Shown in pieces: positions 1 to 9,700 of a DNA stretch of 35,675 bases. Under the pieces are notes generated by a model. It had not been told where the DNA came from. It saw only the letters and a program-made list of their open reading frames with translations, and did no database searches. Origin of the DNA: Eubacteriales Family XIII. Incertae Sedis bacterium. Lineage in GTDB: Bacteria; Bacillota; Clostridia; Peptostreptococcales; Anaerovoracaceae. How positions within the stretch are numbered: the first letter of the stretch is position 1; each line of letters begins with the position of its first letter. Location: contig JAISTV010000010.1 in the NCBI GenBank assembly GCA_031272485.1, positions 1-35,675 on the forward strand, given 5' to 3'. A program made the translations under genes and the position numbers.

Positions 1-3000
1 ACCTACGGGACGGATCCGGATACGGCTTGCATACTGCCGGACGGCACGTACCGTGTGGTGGACCTGCTTTCGGGCGACGGTAAGTATACGCTTAAGGTGA
101 CGAACGCGAATGCCACGACCTGGATGTTCGGGCCCACGGCTACGCGGGCGGCGAATCCGGGAGATACCATTCCCGATACCTCGGCAAGTCCGGCCACGGG
201 CTTCCAGCAGAACATATTCGTGAGCACGGACGCGGACGTGACCGCTACCGCTACCGTCTCCGCCGGTTGGACGGATCCTTCCGGCGCGGACCTGGAGCAT
301 CGCGTTTCCTCCGAGGCGCGCTATAACATAGGCGTGCTGGGCAAGGCGGATACCACGCTCACCTGGCAGAGTGCGGACACGACCAAGGGTACGGTCTCCG
401 GCGCCGGCGTAACGGGCAGCCCCGCGAAGAAGACGCTCACGGATGCGCCGCAGACCACGCTTACCGCGCCGCAGCCGGAAGTGACTACGACCGCCGGCTA
501 TACCTTTACGGGCTGGGTGCGCGTAACGGCGGGCGGCATAGCGCCGGCGTGGAATGCCACGCCTACCGCTGGCCTTACGGCTGCGCAGGTCGCCGCTTCC
601 GTGAATTCTCCGTTCGGCTCGGGAAGCGGTACGTACGGGTACATAGACTACGACTACTATGCCGTGTTTGAGGCGGATTCGGCGCCCCTCGGCGGCGTGG
701 CGAAGACCGTAGACGGGACGGACACGGTGCTCAACTCCACGCAGGAGGCCATCAGCTATCATGTGCTGGCCACGCTTCCGGCCATAACCTCGAACTACGA
801 GACGCTCACGCTGGAGGATCAGGTTCCGGCTGTGTTTGAGATCCTCTCGGTGGGATTTACCGGCGACGCGACAGGGAAGGGCACTATAGGCGCCATTGCC
901 AACAACAAGGTGACGGCTACCATAACGGCTGACGCGGACTTTACCGCGCTGGCCGGCAAGGTGGTAGACTTAGTGATTACGGTGCGCCTGAAGGCTGGCA
1001 CGACGTCCGCGGATAACACCACGGCGCCCATAGTGAACACCGCTACGGTGACCCCGGAGTACAAGTCCGGGCCTCAGGATCCCACGCCGCCTGCCATAAC
1101 CGGCCCGGGCGTGGATATAGACATACCCGATCCGCCCGCGAACTTCAGCAAGAGCATAGACGGGACGGATTATACACTCGATTCGCCATCTGAAGAGCTG
1201 ACTTATCATGTGACGTTCGACATCCCATCGGATACGCATCTTTACAGTTCCATCACGGTGACGGATAACGTGCCGGCTGCCCTGCAGATCGTTACACAGG
1301 CCGCCGTGGGAGATTCCGCCGGGATGGGCACGCTTACGCAGAGCGGGAATACCATCACGTACACGATTAGCAGCGCGACGGAATTGGCGGCCCTGCAGGG
1401 CAAGACGGTGAACCTGGCCATAACGGTGAAGTCCGCGACGGGCGTCACCTCGGCTGCCGCCGTGAAGAACAAGGTGAGCATGGATGTGACCTACAAGACC
1501 GACGTGGACGACCCGCCCGCTGACCCGCCAGACGCAGAGGCGCCTCCCATAGATGTGGATATTCCTACGGCGCCCAGCGGCACGGTGAAGACCATAGACG
1601 GGACGGACAAGGTGCTCAACTCCACGACGGAGCTTCTCACCTACCACGTCATGACCACGCTTCCGGCGGTCACGCTCGACTACGAGACGCTGACCTTAGA
1701 GGATGAGGTTCCCGCGGCGTTTGAGATCGTCTCGGCCGGATTTGCCGGCGACGCGGCAGGCATGGGCACGGTTACCATTGTCAACAACAAGGTGACGGCT
1801 ACCATAACGGACGATGCGGAATTCGCCGCTCTGACGGACGCCAAGGTGGACCTGGTGATTACGGTGCGCCTCGCGGCAGGCACGACCTCCGCGAACAACA
1901 CGAACACGCCCATAGTCAACAAGGGCAAGGTGACGGTGGACTACAAGACGGCCCCCGACCCGACGCCGGAAGAGCCGGAAGCGCCGGGCGTGGAGATAAA
2001 CATCCCCGACCCGCCGACCGGATTCTTCAAGCAGATAGACGGCACGGATACCCAGCTGAATTCCGCGACGGAGACGCTGGTCTATCACATCCGCTACACG
2101 TTGCCTGCGGACACGAGCCTGTATGAGAGCGTGCTGGTGAGCGACGCGGTGCCGGCGCAGCTACGGATTTACAATGTGAGCGCGGTGGGCGCGGCGGCCG
2201 GTCGCGGCCAGCTTACCCGCAGCGGCAATCAGGTGAGCTATACCATAAGCGCCGGCGACCTTACGGCACTGGCCGGGCAGACGGTGGACCTGGCGGTCAC
2301 GGTAGGCGTGGCGGACGGCGTTTCCGTGGCGAGCAACATAATCAATGCGGCCTCCTTGGATGTGACCTACAAGGCCGACGTGGACGACCCGCCCGCGGAT
2401 CCGCCCACGACGTACGCGCCGCCTGTGAGCGTGCTGCAGTACTACCTTGTGACCTTTGTCAATGGCTTTGGCGCGGTCCTTAAGATTGAGTCGGTCCCGT
2501 ACGCCGGTTCGGCTACGGCGCCGGGGAATCCGGCGTACCCGAGCTACACCTTCGTGGGTTGGGACAGGAGCTACTCGTATATAACGTCCAATATTACGGT
2601 CACGGCGCGGTGGAGCTACGTTTACGTGCCGCCGGTGGTCGTGCCGGATCCCGATCCTACGCCGGATCCGGAGCCGACACCCGAGCCTACGCCTACGGCG
2701 GTAACTACGAGCACCACTCCCACGGTCACCACACCGGTTACGCCCGTGACGGACTCGGCGAATATAGGCGATGAGGATACGCCGCGCAGCGTATACCTGT
2801 GGAACAACCACGCGTGGTCGCTCGTGTCGCTCATCCTGTCGTGTATCGCGGTGGTTATCGCCATAATCCTGCTGGTGGGCGGGCTTACCAAGCGTCGCCG
2901 CGACGAGGATTACGACGAGGTTTCCGGTGCGCAGAATGCTACCACTCAGCAGCAGGAAGAGCGCGAGAAGCAGCATAGGCGCGGCAACCTGCTCAGGCTG

Positions 3001-3204
3001 CTGGCGATTATCATAGGCATCCTGACGCCCATCGTGTGGCTCATCCTGGATGACCTGACGCTGCCCATGGCACTGTTCAACGTGTGGACTATAATCGTGG
3101 CGTTCGTGTTCTTAGTGCATATTATCTTTACGCTGCTGTACAACGCGCGCAAGGATAAGAACCGCCATAACGGCGAGGACTACGAATACGCGCAGGCCAG
3201 ATAG
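1..3204 (+). CDS. Large cell-surface protein, 5'-truncated by window edge
   Basis: The frame is open from base 1, so the true start lies upstream; the GTG at 55 is only an internal valine. The visible part has about 1067 codons. After about 230 residues of Thr/Ala-rich beta-type sequence come four domains of about 146 residues (691-1131, 1132-1569, 1570-2010, 2011-2430). Each opens with K-x-[IV]-DGTD, continues Y-H-[VI] and [DE]-x-[VA]-P, and ends near N-x-x-x-[VL]-x-x-x-Y-K. This resembles the isopeptide-forming fimbrial D2/pilin-like fold; a Lys-Asn bond is inference. An InlB/Flg_new-type repeat follows (about 2440-2620, ending V-x-A-R-W), then a Pro/Asp/Thr-rich wall-spanning linker. It ends in three hydrophobic helices (about 2815-2886, 2989-3051, 3061-3147) and a short charged tail. 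No LPXTG motif is seen. Likely a stalk-like adhesin; the ligand is unknown. The stop is followed by hairpins and a terminator. Confidence 0.85.
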   Translation, partial: TYGTDPDTACILPDGTYRVVDLLSGDGKYTLKVTNANATTWMFGPTATRAANPGDTIPDTSASPATGFQQNIFVSTDADVTATATVSAGWTDPSGADLEHRVSSEARYNIGVLGKADTTLTWQSADTTKGTVSGAGVTGSPAKKTLTDAPQTTLTAPQPEVTTTAGYTFTGWVRVTAGGIAPAWNATPTAGLTAAQVAASVNSPFGSGSGTYGYIDYDYYAVFEADSAPLGGVAKTVDGTDTVLNSTQEAISYHVLATLPAITSNYETLTLEDQVPAVFEILSVGFTGDATGKGTIGAIANNKVTATITADADFTALAGKVVDLVITVRLKAGTTSADNTTAPIVNTATVTPEYKSGPQDPTPPAITGPGVDIDIPDPPANFSKSIDGTDYTLDSPSEELTYHVTFDIPSDTHLYSSITVTDNVPAALQIVTQAAVGDSAGMGTLTQSGNTITYTISSATELAALQGKTVNLAITVKSATGVTSAAAVKNKVSMDVTYKTDVDDPPADPPDAEAPPIDVDIPTAPSGTVKTIDGTDKVLNSTTELLTYHVMTTLPAVTLDYETLTLEDEVPAAFEIVSAGFAGDAAGMGTVTIVNNKVTATITDDAEFAALTDAKVDLVITVRLAAGTTSANNTNTPIVNKGKVTVDYKTAPDPTPEEPEAPGVEINIPDPPTGFFKQIDGTDTQLNSATETLVYHIRYTLPADTSLYESVLVSDAVPAQLRIYNVSAVGAAAGRGQLTRSGNQVSYTISAGDLTALAGQTVDLAVTVGVADGVSVASNIINAASLDVTYKADVDDPPADPPTTYAPPVSVLQYYLVTFVNGFGAVLKIESVPYAGSATAPGNPAYPSYTFVGWDRSYSYITSNITVTARWSYVYVPPVVVPDPDPTPDPEPTPEPTPTAVTTSTTPTVTTPVTPVTDSANIGDEDTPRSVYLWNNHAWSLVSLILSCIAVVIAIILLVGGLTKRRRDEDYDEVSGAQNATTQQQEEREKQHRRGNLLRLLAIIIGILTPIVWLILDDLTLPMALFNVWTIIVAFVFLVHIIFTLLYNARKDKNRHNGEDYEYAQAR
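691..2430 (+). repeat. Four tandem domains arranged as A-B-A'-B'
   Basis: Domains 1 and 3 resemble each other most; both share the string VLNST, then T-L-E-D-[QE]-V-P-A and F-E-I. Domains 2 and 4 resemble each other and share the D-V-D-D-P-P-A-D-P-P linker. The spacing is about 440 bases per domain. This pattern implies that a two-domain unit was duplicated. Confidence 0.8.
2767..3204 (+). other. C-terminal three-helix anchor module, copy 1
   Basis: About 145 residues beginning G-D-E-D-T-P-R, then W-S-L-V-S-L-I-L in helix 1. A loop rich in Lys/Arg/Glu/Gln follows, then helix 2 ending W-L-I-L-D-D-L-T-L-P-M and helix 3. It aligns with the C-termini encoded at 31027-31470 and 35155-35592 and has almost the same length. 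Only the C-terminal part is shared; the ectodomains differ. Confidence 0.75.
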
Positions 3205-3214
3205 CCCTCTATCG

Positions 3215-3248
3215 CGTGCCTGCCGCGGACTACGCTGCGGCGGGCGCG
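3215..3248 (+). terminator. GC-rich stem-loop just after the stop codon
   Basis: Bases 3215-3226 can pair with 3237-3248 over 12 positions (two G-T wobbles) around a 10-base loop. No T-run follows, so this may be a 3'-end stabiliser rather than a true intrinsic terminator. Confidence 0.45.
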
Positions 3249-3249
3249 C

Positions 3250-3406
3250 TTAACAAAGCAAATCACATGGAGTCTTCTCCCCAAGACTACGTGTGGTGAA
3301 TACTCGAAGGTTCCGCGTGACCCGTTCCCACAGATCATCCGGAACCCACATACCCCCCCGAGGCGGGCCCGGCTACTCCCATGCCGGACCCGCATTTCTT
3401 TTTTTT
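3250..3406 (+). ncRNA. Candidate structured RNA or 3' UTR ending in a terminator
   Basis: Two hairpins precede the terminator at 3363-3406. The first is an extended hairpin at 3264-3295: CACATG pairs with CGTGTG and, inside it, AGTCTT with AAGACT around a CTCCCC loop, with one G-A mismatch. The second pairs GGTTCCG (3309-3315) with CGGAACC (3340-3346). I compared it mentally with SRP RNA, tmRNA, RNase P, T-box and common riboswitch cores and found no match. It could simply be the untranslated tail of the upstream mRNA. Confidence 0.3.
3363..3406 (+). terminator. Strong intrinsic terminator
   Basis: GCGGGCCCGGC (3363-3373) pairs with GCCGGACCCGC (3383-3393) with one mismatch. It is followed by ATTTC and a run of eight T. 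It closes the transcript of the upstream surface protein or of the candidate RNA. Confidence 0.85.
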
Positions 3407-3463
3407 GTGCGGACGGCGGGGGGGTGCGGCGCTGTTATTAGCTTTGGACATCCGAATGGGCGG

Positions 3464-3506
3464 GGCGGAAAAACACATAAATGGTACATTTATGAGTTTT
3501 TCCGCC
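3464..3506. repeat. Long near-perfect inverted repeat with AT-rich core
   Basis: GGCGGAAAAAC (3464-3474) pairs with GTTTTTCCGCC (3496-3506). Inside, CATAAATG (3476-3483) pairs with CATTTATG (3487-3494) around a GTA loop, leaving a single A-A mismatch. This gives 19 pairs in 43 bases. It could be a cruciform, a dimeric-regulator operator or a mobile-element remnant. Confidence 0.8.
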
Positions 3507-3542
3507 ATAGGAGTTGCCTGCGGACGTTCGCTGGGTGCGGTT

Positions 3543-3575
3543 GCTGGATATCCGGCTTGTTGCCGGATATCCAGC
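3543..3575. repeat. Perfect 14-bp inverted repeat, REP-like
   Basis: GCTGGATATCCGGC (3543-3556) and its exact reverse complement (3562-3575) flank a TTGTT loop. The core (CCGG, an ACAAG/CTTGT loop, CCGG) resembles the palindromes at 12100-12149 and 27456-27488, so it may be a diverged member of that family. Confidence 0.7.
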
Positions 3576-3582
3576 TGCCCTC

Positions 3583-3604
3583 GCCTCACCCTAAAGGGTG
3601 AGGC
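3583..3604. repeat. Perfect 10-bp inverted repeat
   Basis: GCCTCACCCT (3583-3592) pairs with AGGGTGAGGC (3595-3604) around two A residues. It lies eight bases after the preceding palindrome. A weak GGAA/TTCC hairpin with six T follows near 3611-3628. Confidence 0.7.
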
Positions 3605-3710
3605 TTGGGTAGGAAAAATTCCTTTTTTGGGTGTGGTGCGCGCCTAAGCAGACGTTTAGTATTGTTTACACGGATACTTGTTTTTAGTTGCCGCGGTTTT
3701 CGTCGGGCGA

Positions 3711-3739
3711 CTGGATTGTTGGCACAGGGCCTGCAATGG
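3711..3739. repeat. Degenerate REP-like copy
   Basis: Aligned by eye with the reverse complement of the element ending at 12149, about 22 of 29 bases agree. Both ends (CTGGATTG and GCAATG) are intact and the centre has decayed. It sits just upstream of the ribosome binding site of the giant surface gene. Confidence 0.5.
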
Positions 3740-3768
3740 TGTACGAACTGAGTTTACGGGGGTGCAGT

Positions 3769-6700
3769 ATGAGTAGCGAACGGTTGAGGGGACATGGCGG
3801 TGAACGCGGCGGGGCGCGCGGGGGCGCGACGGCTGTTGGTAAGTACCTTTTTGGATCCCGGAACAGATACTTTTTGATGTGCGCGCTGGCATTGGCGCTT
3901 TCCATCTTGATTCTTTACCCGCTGGTGCCGCAGGCGGCGTTTTCCGGCGAGGATTTGGAGCCGGCGGCCACCGGCGGTGCCATAACGGAGCAGCCGGCGG
4001 AAACACCGGAGGAGACGGAAACGCCTGCTACCGGCGAGGAAGAGGCCGCCGCCGCTGAGCCGGAAGGGGAGCAGGTCACGAGCGAGCCGACAGTCGTTGA
4101 GGCCGCGCCTGAAGAGCCGGCGGAAACCACTGCCGCACCCATTCAGCCGGGCACCGAGCCGGAGCCGGAGCCGGCTGCGGAGACCGAAACCACGCCGGCC
4201 ATGGACCTCGATGTGCTGGACTCGGAGATTATGCCGCTTGCCACGACCAATTTCGGATCGGTAAACGTGGGCTACGGGCAGCAGTCGGAGGCCATAGTCT
4301 GGACCGTGGAGGGGACGTTCGTCCAGGGGAACGGCATGTCCACGTACTCCACATTAAAGGATATAAAGGCGACGCTGGGCGGCTCGAATCCCGGCGCTTT
4401 TGAAATCTCCACCGTACCGGCCGGGTCGGTGAAAACCGACGGCAAGACCACTTGCGGCGTGCGACCGGTGAACGGCCTGGCAGCGGGAACCTATAACGCT
4501 ACGCTTCACATAGCCTGCACGCGGACCGTGACCGTGAACGTTCTGGGGCATACGAGCAGCGGCGACCAGGACGAGTCAAAGGATATCAACTTAGTTTTTA
4601 CCGTGAACAAGCAGGGGCAGGGGACGCTGTACATAAACGGGACACTGCCGACCGCCTATAACTCTACCGCCTCGATAACCGTTTCGGGCGGAAACGGCAC
4701 GGGCGCCTACTCTCTTTCCAGCAATAACACCGCCGTGGCGGAGGTCACGGGTTCCAACGGTTCCTACAACGTAAGGATTAAGAAGGGCACGGGCTCCTAC
4801 ACGCTTACGGCGGGGCGCGCGGGGGACAGCAGCTATAATGCCGCGACCTCGGTCTCCAAGTCCGCCACGGCTACCAAGATAGCGCAGGCAGCCGTGAGCA
4901 TAAGCGGCTCTTTCCCTACGCAGTATAATTCCAGCGCCACCATAACCGTCTCGGGCGGTAGCAGCGGGGGCAATTACACGCTTTCCAGCTCGGATACTTC
5001 CGTGGCATCCGTGTCGCCCACGTCCAGCGCCACCGGACAGTTTACGGTCAAGGTGCTCAAGCCGAACGCGAGCTACACGCTAACGTACGGCAGGGCCACC
5101 GACGACAACTACTTGGCTATATCCGCCACGACCGGCAGCACGGCTACCACGAAGACCACGCCCACCATAAGCACGGCGCCCACGGCGGCTTCCGGCAAGA
5201 CCTACGGTGTCAAGCTCAGCGCCTTGACATTCTCGGGCGGGGTGGCTACCGACCCGAACACGCACGAGGCCATAGCCGGCTCGTTTAAGTGGGTGGATCC
5301 CACCGTCATCCCGCCGGTTTCCAACAGCGGCTATCCGGTCTATTTCGACCCGACGGACGACGGGTATAACAACTCGCCGAATTTCACCGTGGCGGCGCCC
5401 ATAGCCAAGGCCACGCCGCTTCTTAAGGGGACCGTTCAGGTCAGCGGCATAACCTACGAGCAGCCGCTTTCCGCGTCCATCATAACGCTCAGCACGAACG
5501 CGGTGGTAAACCCGAACGACAACAGCCTGCTGGTGAGCGGCACCGCGGACTGGCATGACGGCTCCGTGATCCTGACCGTGCCCGGCACGAGCGGAAACGG
5601 CGGCGACGGCTTGCAGCCCATAGACTTTACCACGGGCGACCCGAACTATGTGGCCGTCTCTACGCTCACCTGGATAAGGCCCACGGTGGCCAAGGCGGAG
5701 CAGGCGCACCTGAACCTCTCGGGCACGGCGCCCACGGAGTATAACAGCACCTCAAGTATGCAGGTTTCGGGCGGCAGCGGCACGGGCGCCTACACGCTCA
5801 AGAGCTCGGACCCCACGGCGGTATCCATAACGCCGGCGTCCTCCGCGTCCGGGGAGTTTACCCTGACGGTGCTCAAGCCGGACGTTACGTATAACCTGAC
5901 TTTCGGCAGAAACGCCGATGTGAATTACTTAGTCAAGTCCTCCGTGAGCAGCGACTTTATTACGCGCAAGGCCACGCCGGTTATAGATACCCCGCCGCTT
6001 GTAACTAAGTCCTCCACCTACGGTGTCAAGCTCAGCGACTTGACACTTACCGGCGGTGTGGCGAGGGACCCGAACACGAACGAGGTAATAAGCGGCACGT
6101 TTAAGTGGGAGGAGCCTGCTACCGTTCCTACGGTGGGCAACACCGGCTATCAGGTGTATTTCGAGCCGACCAACAAGAGCTATAACAATTCGGTGAGCTT
6201 CCCGGTGACGCCCATAATAACCAAGGCGGTGCCGGTGCTGGCCATAGCGCCGCAGTTAGGCGGCATTACATACGGGCAGCTGCTTTCCGACTCGACCATA
6301 ACCGCGGCCGCGGGCGCGGTGGTAAACCCCATAGACAGCAGTCTTATAGTAGAGGGCACCATGGACTGGCAGGACGGCAGCGTGGTGCTTACGGTGCGCG
6401 GCACGCGGGTGAACGGCGGCGACGGCCTGCAGCCCATAGACTTTACCACGGATAATCCGAACTATGAGCACGTGACGACCATTACCTGGATGCGGCCCAA
6501 GGTGGCCAAGGCGGACGTGGTGGTGAGCGCCTGGCCGCACACGGAAGGGACGTATATTTACGGCACCATAATCACGGACATCCCGCTCCTGGACGGCACG
6601 GTTAAGAGCGCGGTTACGGACTCGCACGGCGTGGCGCCTTCCGGGACGTTCTACTGGCTTAACGCGGGCGTCTATCCGACGGTGACCAACAGCGGCGCGG

Positions 6701-9700
6701 GCAGCAACGGCTACGTGGTGGCGTTTAACTTAGACGCCGCGACCAAGGAAAACTACAACGACATGACGGCCACGCGGCGCGTGACGGTTTCCAAAGTGGA
6801 GCCCCGCGAGCTTAAGGGCACGTGGGTGGCGAACGATAAGATTTACGACGGCTCGGCCAAGGCCACGGTGACGTTTAAGCCGGACACCTCCGGCAGCGGC
6901 AGCTTGGTTGCGGGCGATTCTGCCGACGCGGTGCTGGGCCAGATCACGGCGGAGTTCGTGGTACGCAAGGATGGTAAGTACGTGGCGGACGCGAACGCGG
7001 AGGATAACAAGAAGGTGGCGGTCCGGAACATGAAGCTGCTGGGCGCGGTGCCCAACTACTCCCTGCCCGCGGACCTCAAGGCGTACCTGGCGGACACGGC
7101 GAACACAGACCCGCCTCTTACCGAAGCTACCATAGAAAAGGCGGACGGCGGCGGCGCGAAGACCTTGCTCATCAAGGCGGTGGCGGATAGGCCGGCGCAG
7201 ACCTACACGTCCGGCATGTATACATTTGTCCCCAACAAGGTGGGACCGTCCGGCACGGTAGATTTTCACGTGGGCAGCAAGACGGACGCGGACGGGATTC
7301 TGGGCACGCCCTCCATGAGCGGCGACACGCTGCAGGTTCCGGTGAACGCGGTGGCGTGGGACGGCGCGCACGGCGACGCTACGTTTACCGTGACGGTCGA
7401 GACGCAGAACTATACGGATGTGCCGGTGCACGTGACGGTGCATATGTATCCGCTCATAGAGGCGCACCTGTGGATTTCCTCGGCGCCGGATAAGGTGTAC
7501 GACGGCATAAGCTACCGGCAGGCGCGCGCGGACAGCACGATTACCGTGCCGCCCGGATACGACGGCAACGCGGACACGAGCACGGGCAAGGTGCCGGCGG
7601 GCAGCATAGAGTTCTGGTACGAGGGGTTTGGCGACCCGAACGACGGCGGGACGAACTATGGTCCGTCCAAGACGCCGCCCACCGACGCGGGCGAGTACAA
7701 GGTCTGGGCGGTAGCCACGGGCGACTACACGGGCCAGTCCGAGGTGGATTATTTCCGCATAAGCAAGCGCACCATTACGGTGGTGGCGCCCAGCGTGTCG
7801 GTGGACGTGGGCGACCCGCTGCCGGAGCTTAACGACGGGGAGTATCTGGTGGAGTACGCGGGCGTGGTGCCGGCGGACGCGGGCGAGACGCTGTACGAAG
7901 TGGAGGCCGAGGCGGCTTACACGGTGCAGAATACCGACGAGGAAGGCTACTATAATATAGACTTCCTGCAGGAGAACGGCGGCAAGGAAGCGGTATTGAA
8001 CGACGGCCCCGGCGCGAACTACGTGCTCAAGCACATGACGGGCCTGCTCACCGTGGGGAACCCCGGCGGGGATGTGGAAGGCAAGATTCCGCTGCATGTG
8101 ACGGCGGTGCAATACGGCGGCGAGGACGGCCTGATTACCTCGAAGAATATTCTGCTTACCTTTACGCCGGTGAACGAGGGCGACTCGGTCGAGTGGCTCA
8201 CCCTGCCGGAGAACGCCATCCGCCTCAGCGGCACGGGCGTGGTTTACGGCGGCGGCGTGTATAACCATGACGGCGCGAACGCGGGCGGCAATTGGGGCTT
8301 TTCCGTGACGGGCAGCTATGCCAATGAAACGTTAGCCAAGCTCAACGTGATCCTGCCTTCCGACTCGCTTTATACGGTGGTGGATAAGGACGTGGACGTT
8401 ATGCTGTACCGCGACGCGAAACCGCCGGAGGCGCAGGTGGCGTATAAGAACCGGCAGTTCTACAGTTTCCTGAACACCGTTTCCTTCGGGCTGTTCTTTA
8501 AGGACACCACGCACGTGTATATCAGTGCGACGGACGAGGGCAGCGACGTGGAGATAGAGTACTACTTAGACCTGGGCGTGGCGCTGGGCGACACCGAGCC
8601 GGTGAACGGCTGGGCGCCTTATACCTCGGCGTTCTCCGTGAACGGCAGAGCCAAGTTCGCGCTCTGGGCACGGGTTACGGACGCGGAGGGCAACCGCGCG
8701 GTCTATAAGGACGGCGTGGTGGTCTACACGGACATAGCCACGTTCGGCGCGTCCGCGGTTACGGACCGCTACTCGGAGGAGGACGTGGCGTCCACCTACA
8801 TAGCCATGAACGGAAACGCGGTCTCGCGCATAGTGGACATAACCAACGCAAACGAGGAGGCGCTGCCGCCTTCCGTCTGGGAGGCTGTGTACGGCGCCGG
8901 TGACGACAGCTACGTGGTGCTGAAGGGCTTCTGGCTCCGGACGCTGGCGCAGGGAAGCTATACGCTGCGCGTAGAATACGCGCCGCTGGGCGAAACCTAC
9001 GTGGCGGATAACCGCGGCACGGGCGGCAGCGACATAAACGAAGCGCCGTCCTCTACCATCCTCTCGCTTACCGTACGCGGGCTTACGCAGGAGGAGCTGC
9101 AGGTGATCGGCCTGCCGGAGAGCCGCACGTTTACCTACGGCATAGACACGGGCTTCGTGGCGGCGGTCACGGGCGGAAGCGGCACGGGCGCGCTGCACTT
9201 TGCCATAGAAGGCGAGGCGGTGGAAGGCTCGGTGGCGCGGATTAACGCGGACACGGGCGAGGTTACGCTGCACAAGCCGGGCACCTTTATCGTGGAAGCG
9301 AGGAAGGACGCCGACTCGGTTTACAAGGAGGCCGTGGCGCACAGCGAGGAGCTCACGTTTATGCAGGCGGAGCCGGCCGTGTCGGTCACGGTGAATATTC
9401 CCTCCGCGACGGAGATAGACATAAGCGCGCAGGTCCTGGGCGTGGACGGCAATATGCCCCGCGGCACGGTGGACTTTAAAGGCTATCCGCTCGGGGCGGA
9501 CGAAAACGCGATAGAAGACATAGCGTTCGGCGTACCGTTGGACGAGAACGGTGTGGCGCGCTTCACGCTGGACCCGGAGGAGGGCGGACGCGACTTTTCC
9601 GGCCAGTACGTAATCATAGCGCAGTACACGCCCATGCCGGTGCCGGAGGGCCCGGCGGATCCCACATACGGCGACCTGGGCACGGATGCCTGGTACCTGC

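Noticed and set aside
2600-3204. Sortase LPXTG anchor in the surface proteins
   Set aside because: I looked near all four C-termini and found none; helices are followed by long loops or charged tails instead.
3264-3406. T-box, SRP RNA, tmRNA, RNase P RNA or common riboswitch
   Set aside because: None of the diagnostic core sequences is present; left as an unassigned structured region.
3464-3604. CRISPR array
   Set aside because: The three palindromes differ in sequence and there are no regularly spaced direct repeats or cas genes.
3293-3647. Small open frames in the hairpin-rich intergenic region
   Set aside because: They run through the terminator and palindromes, have no ribosome binding site, and show no protein-like composition.
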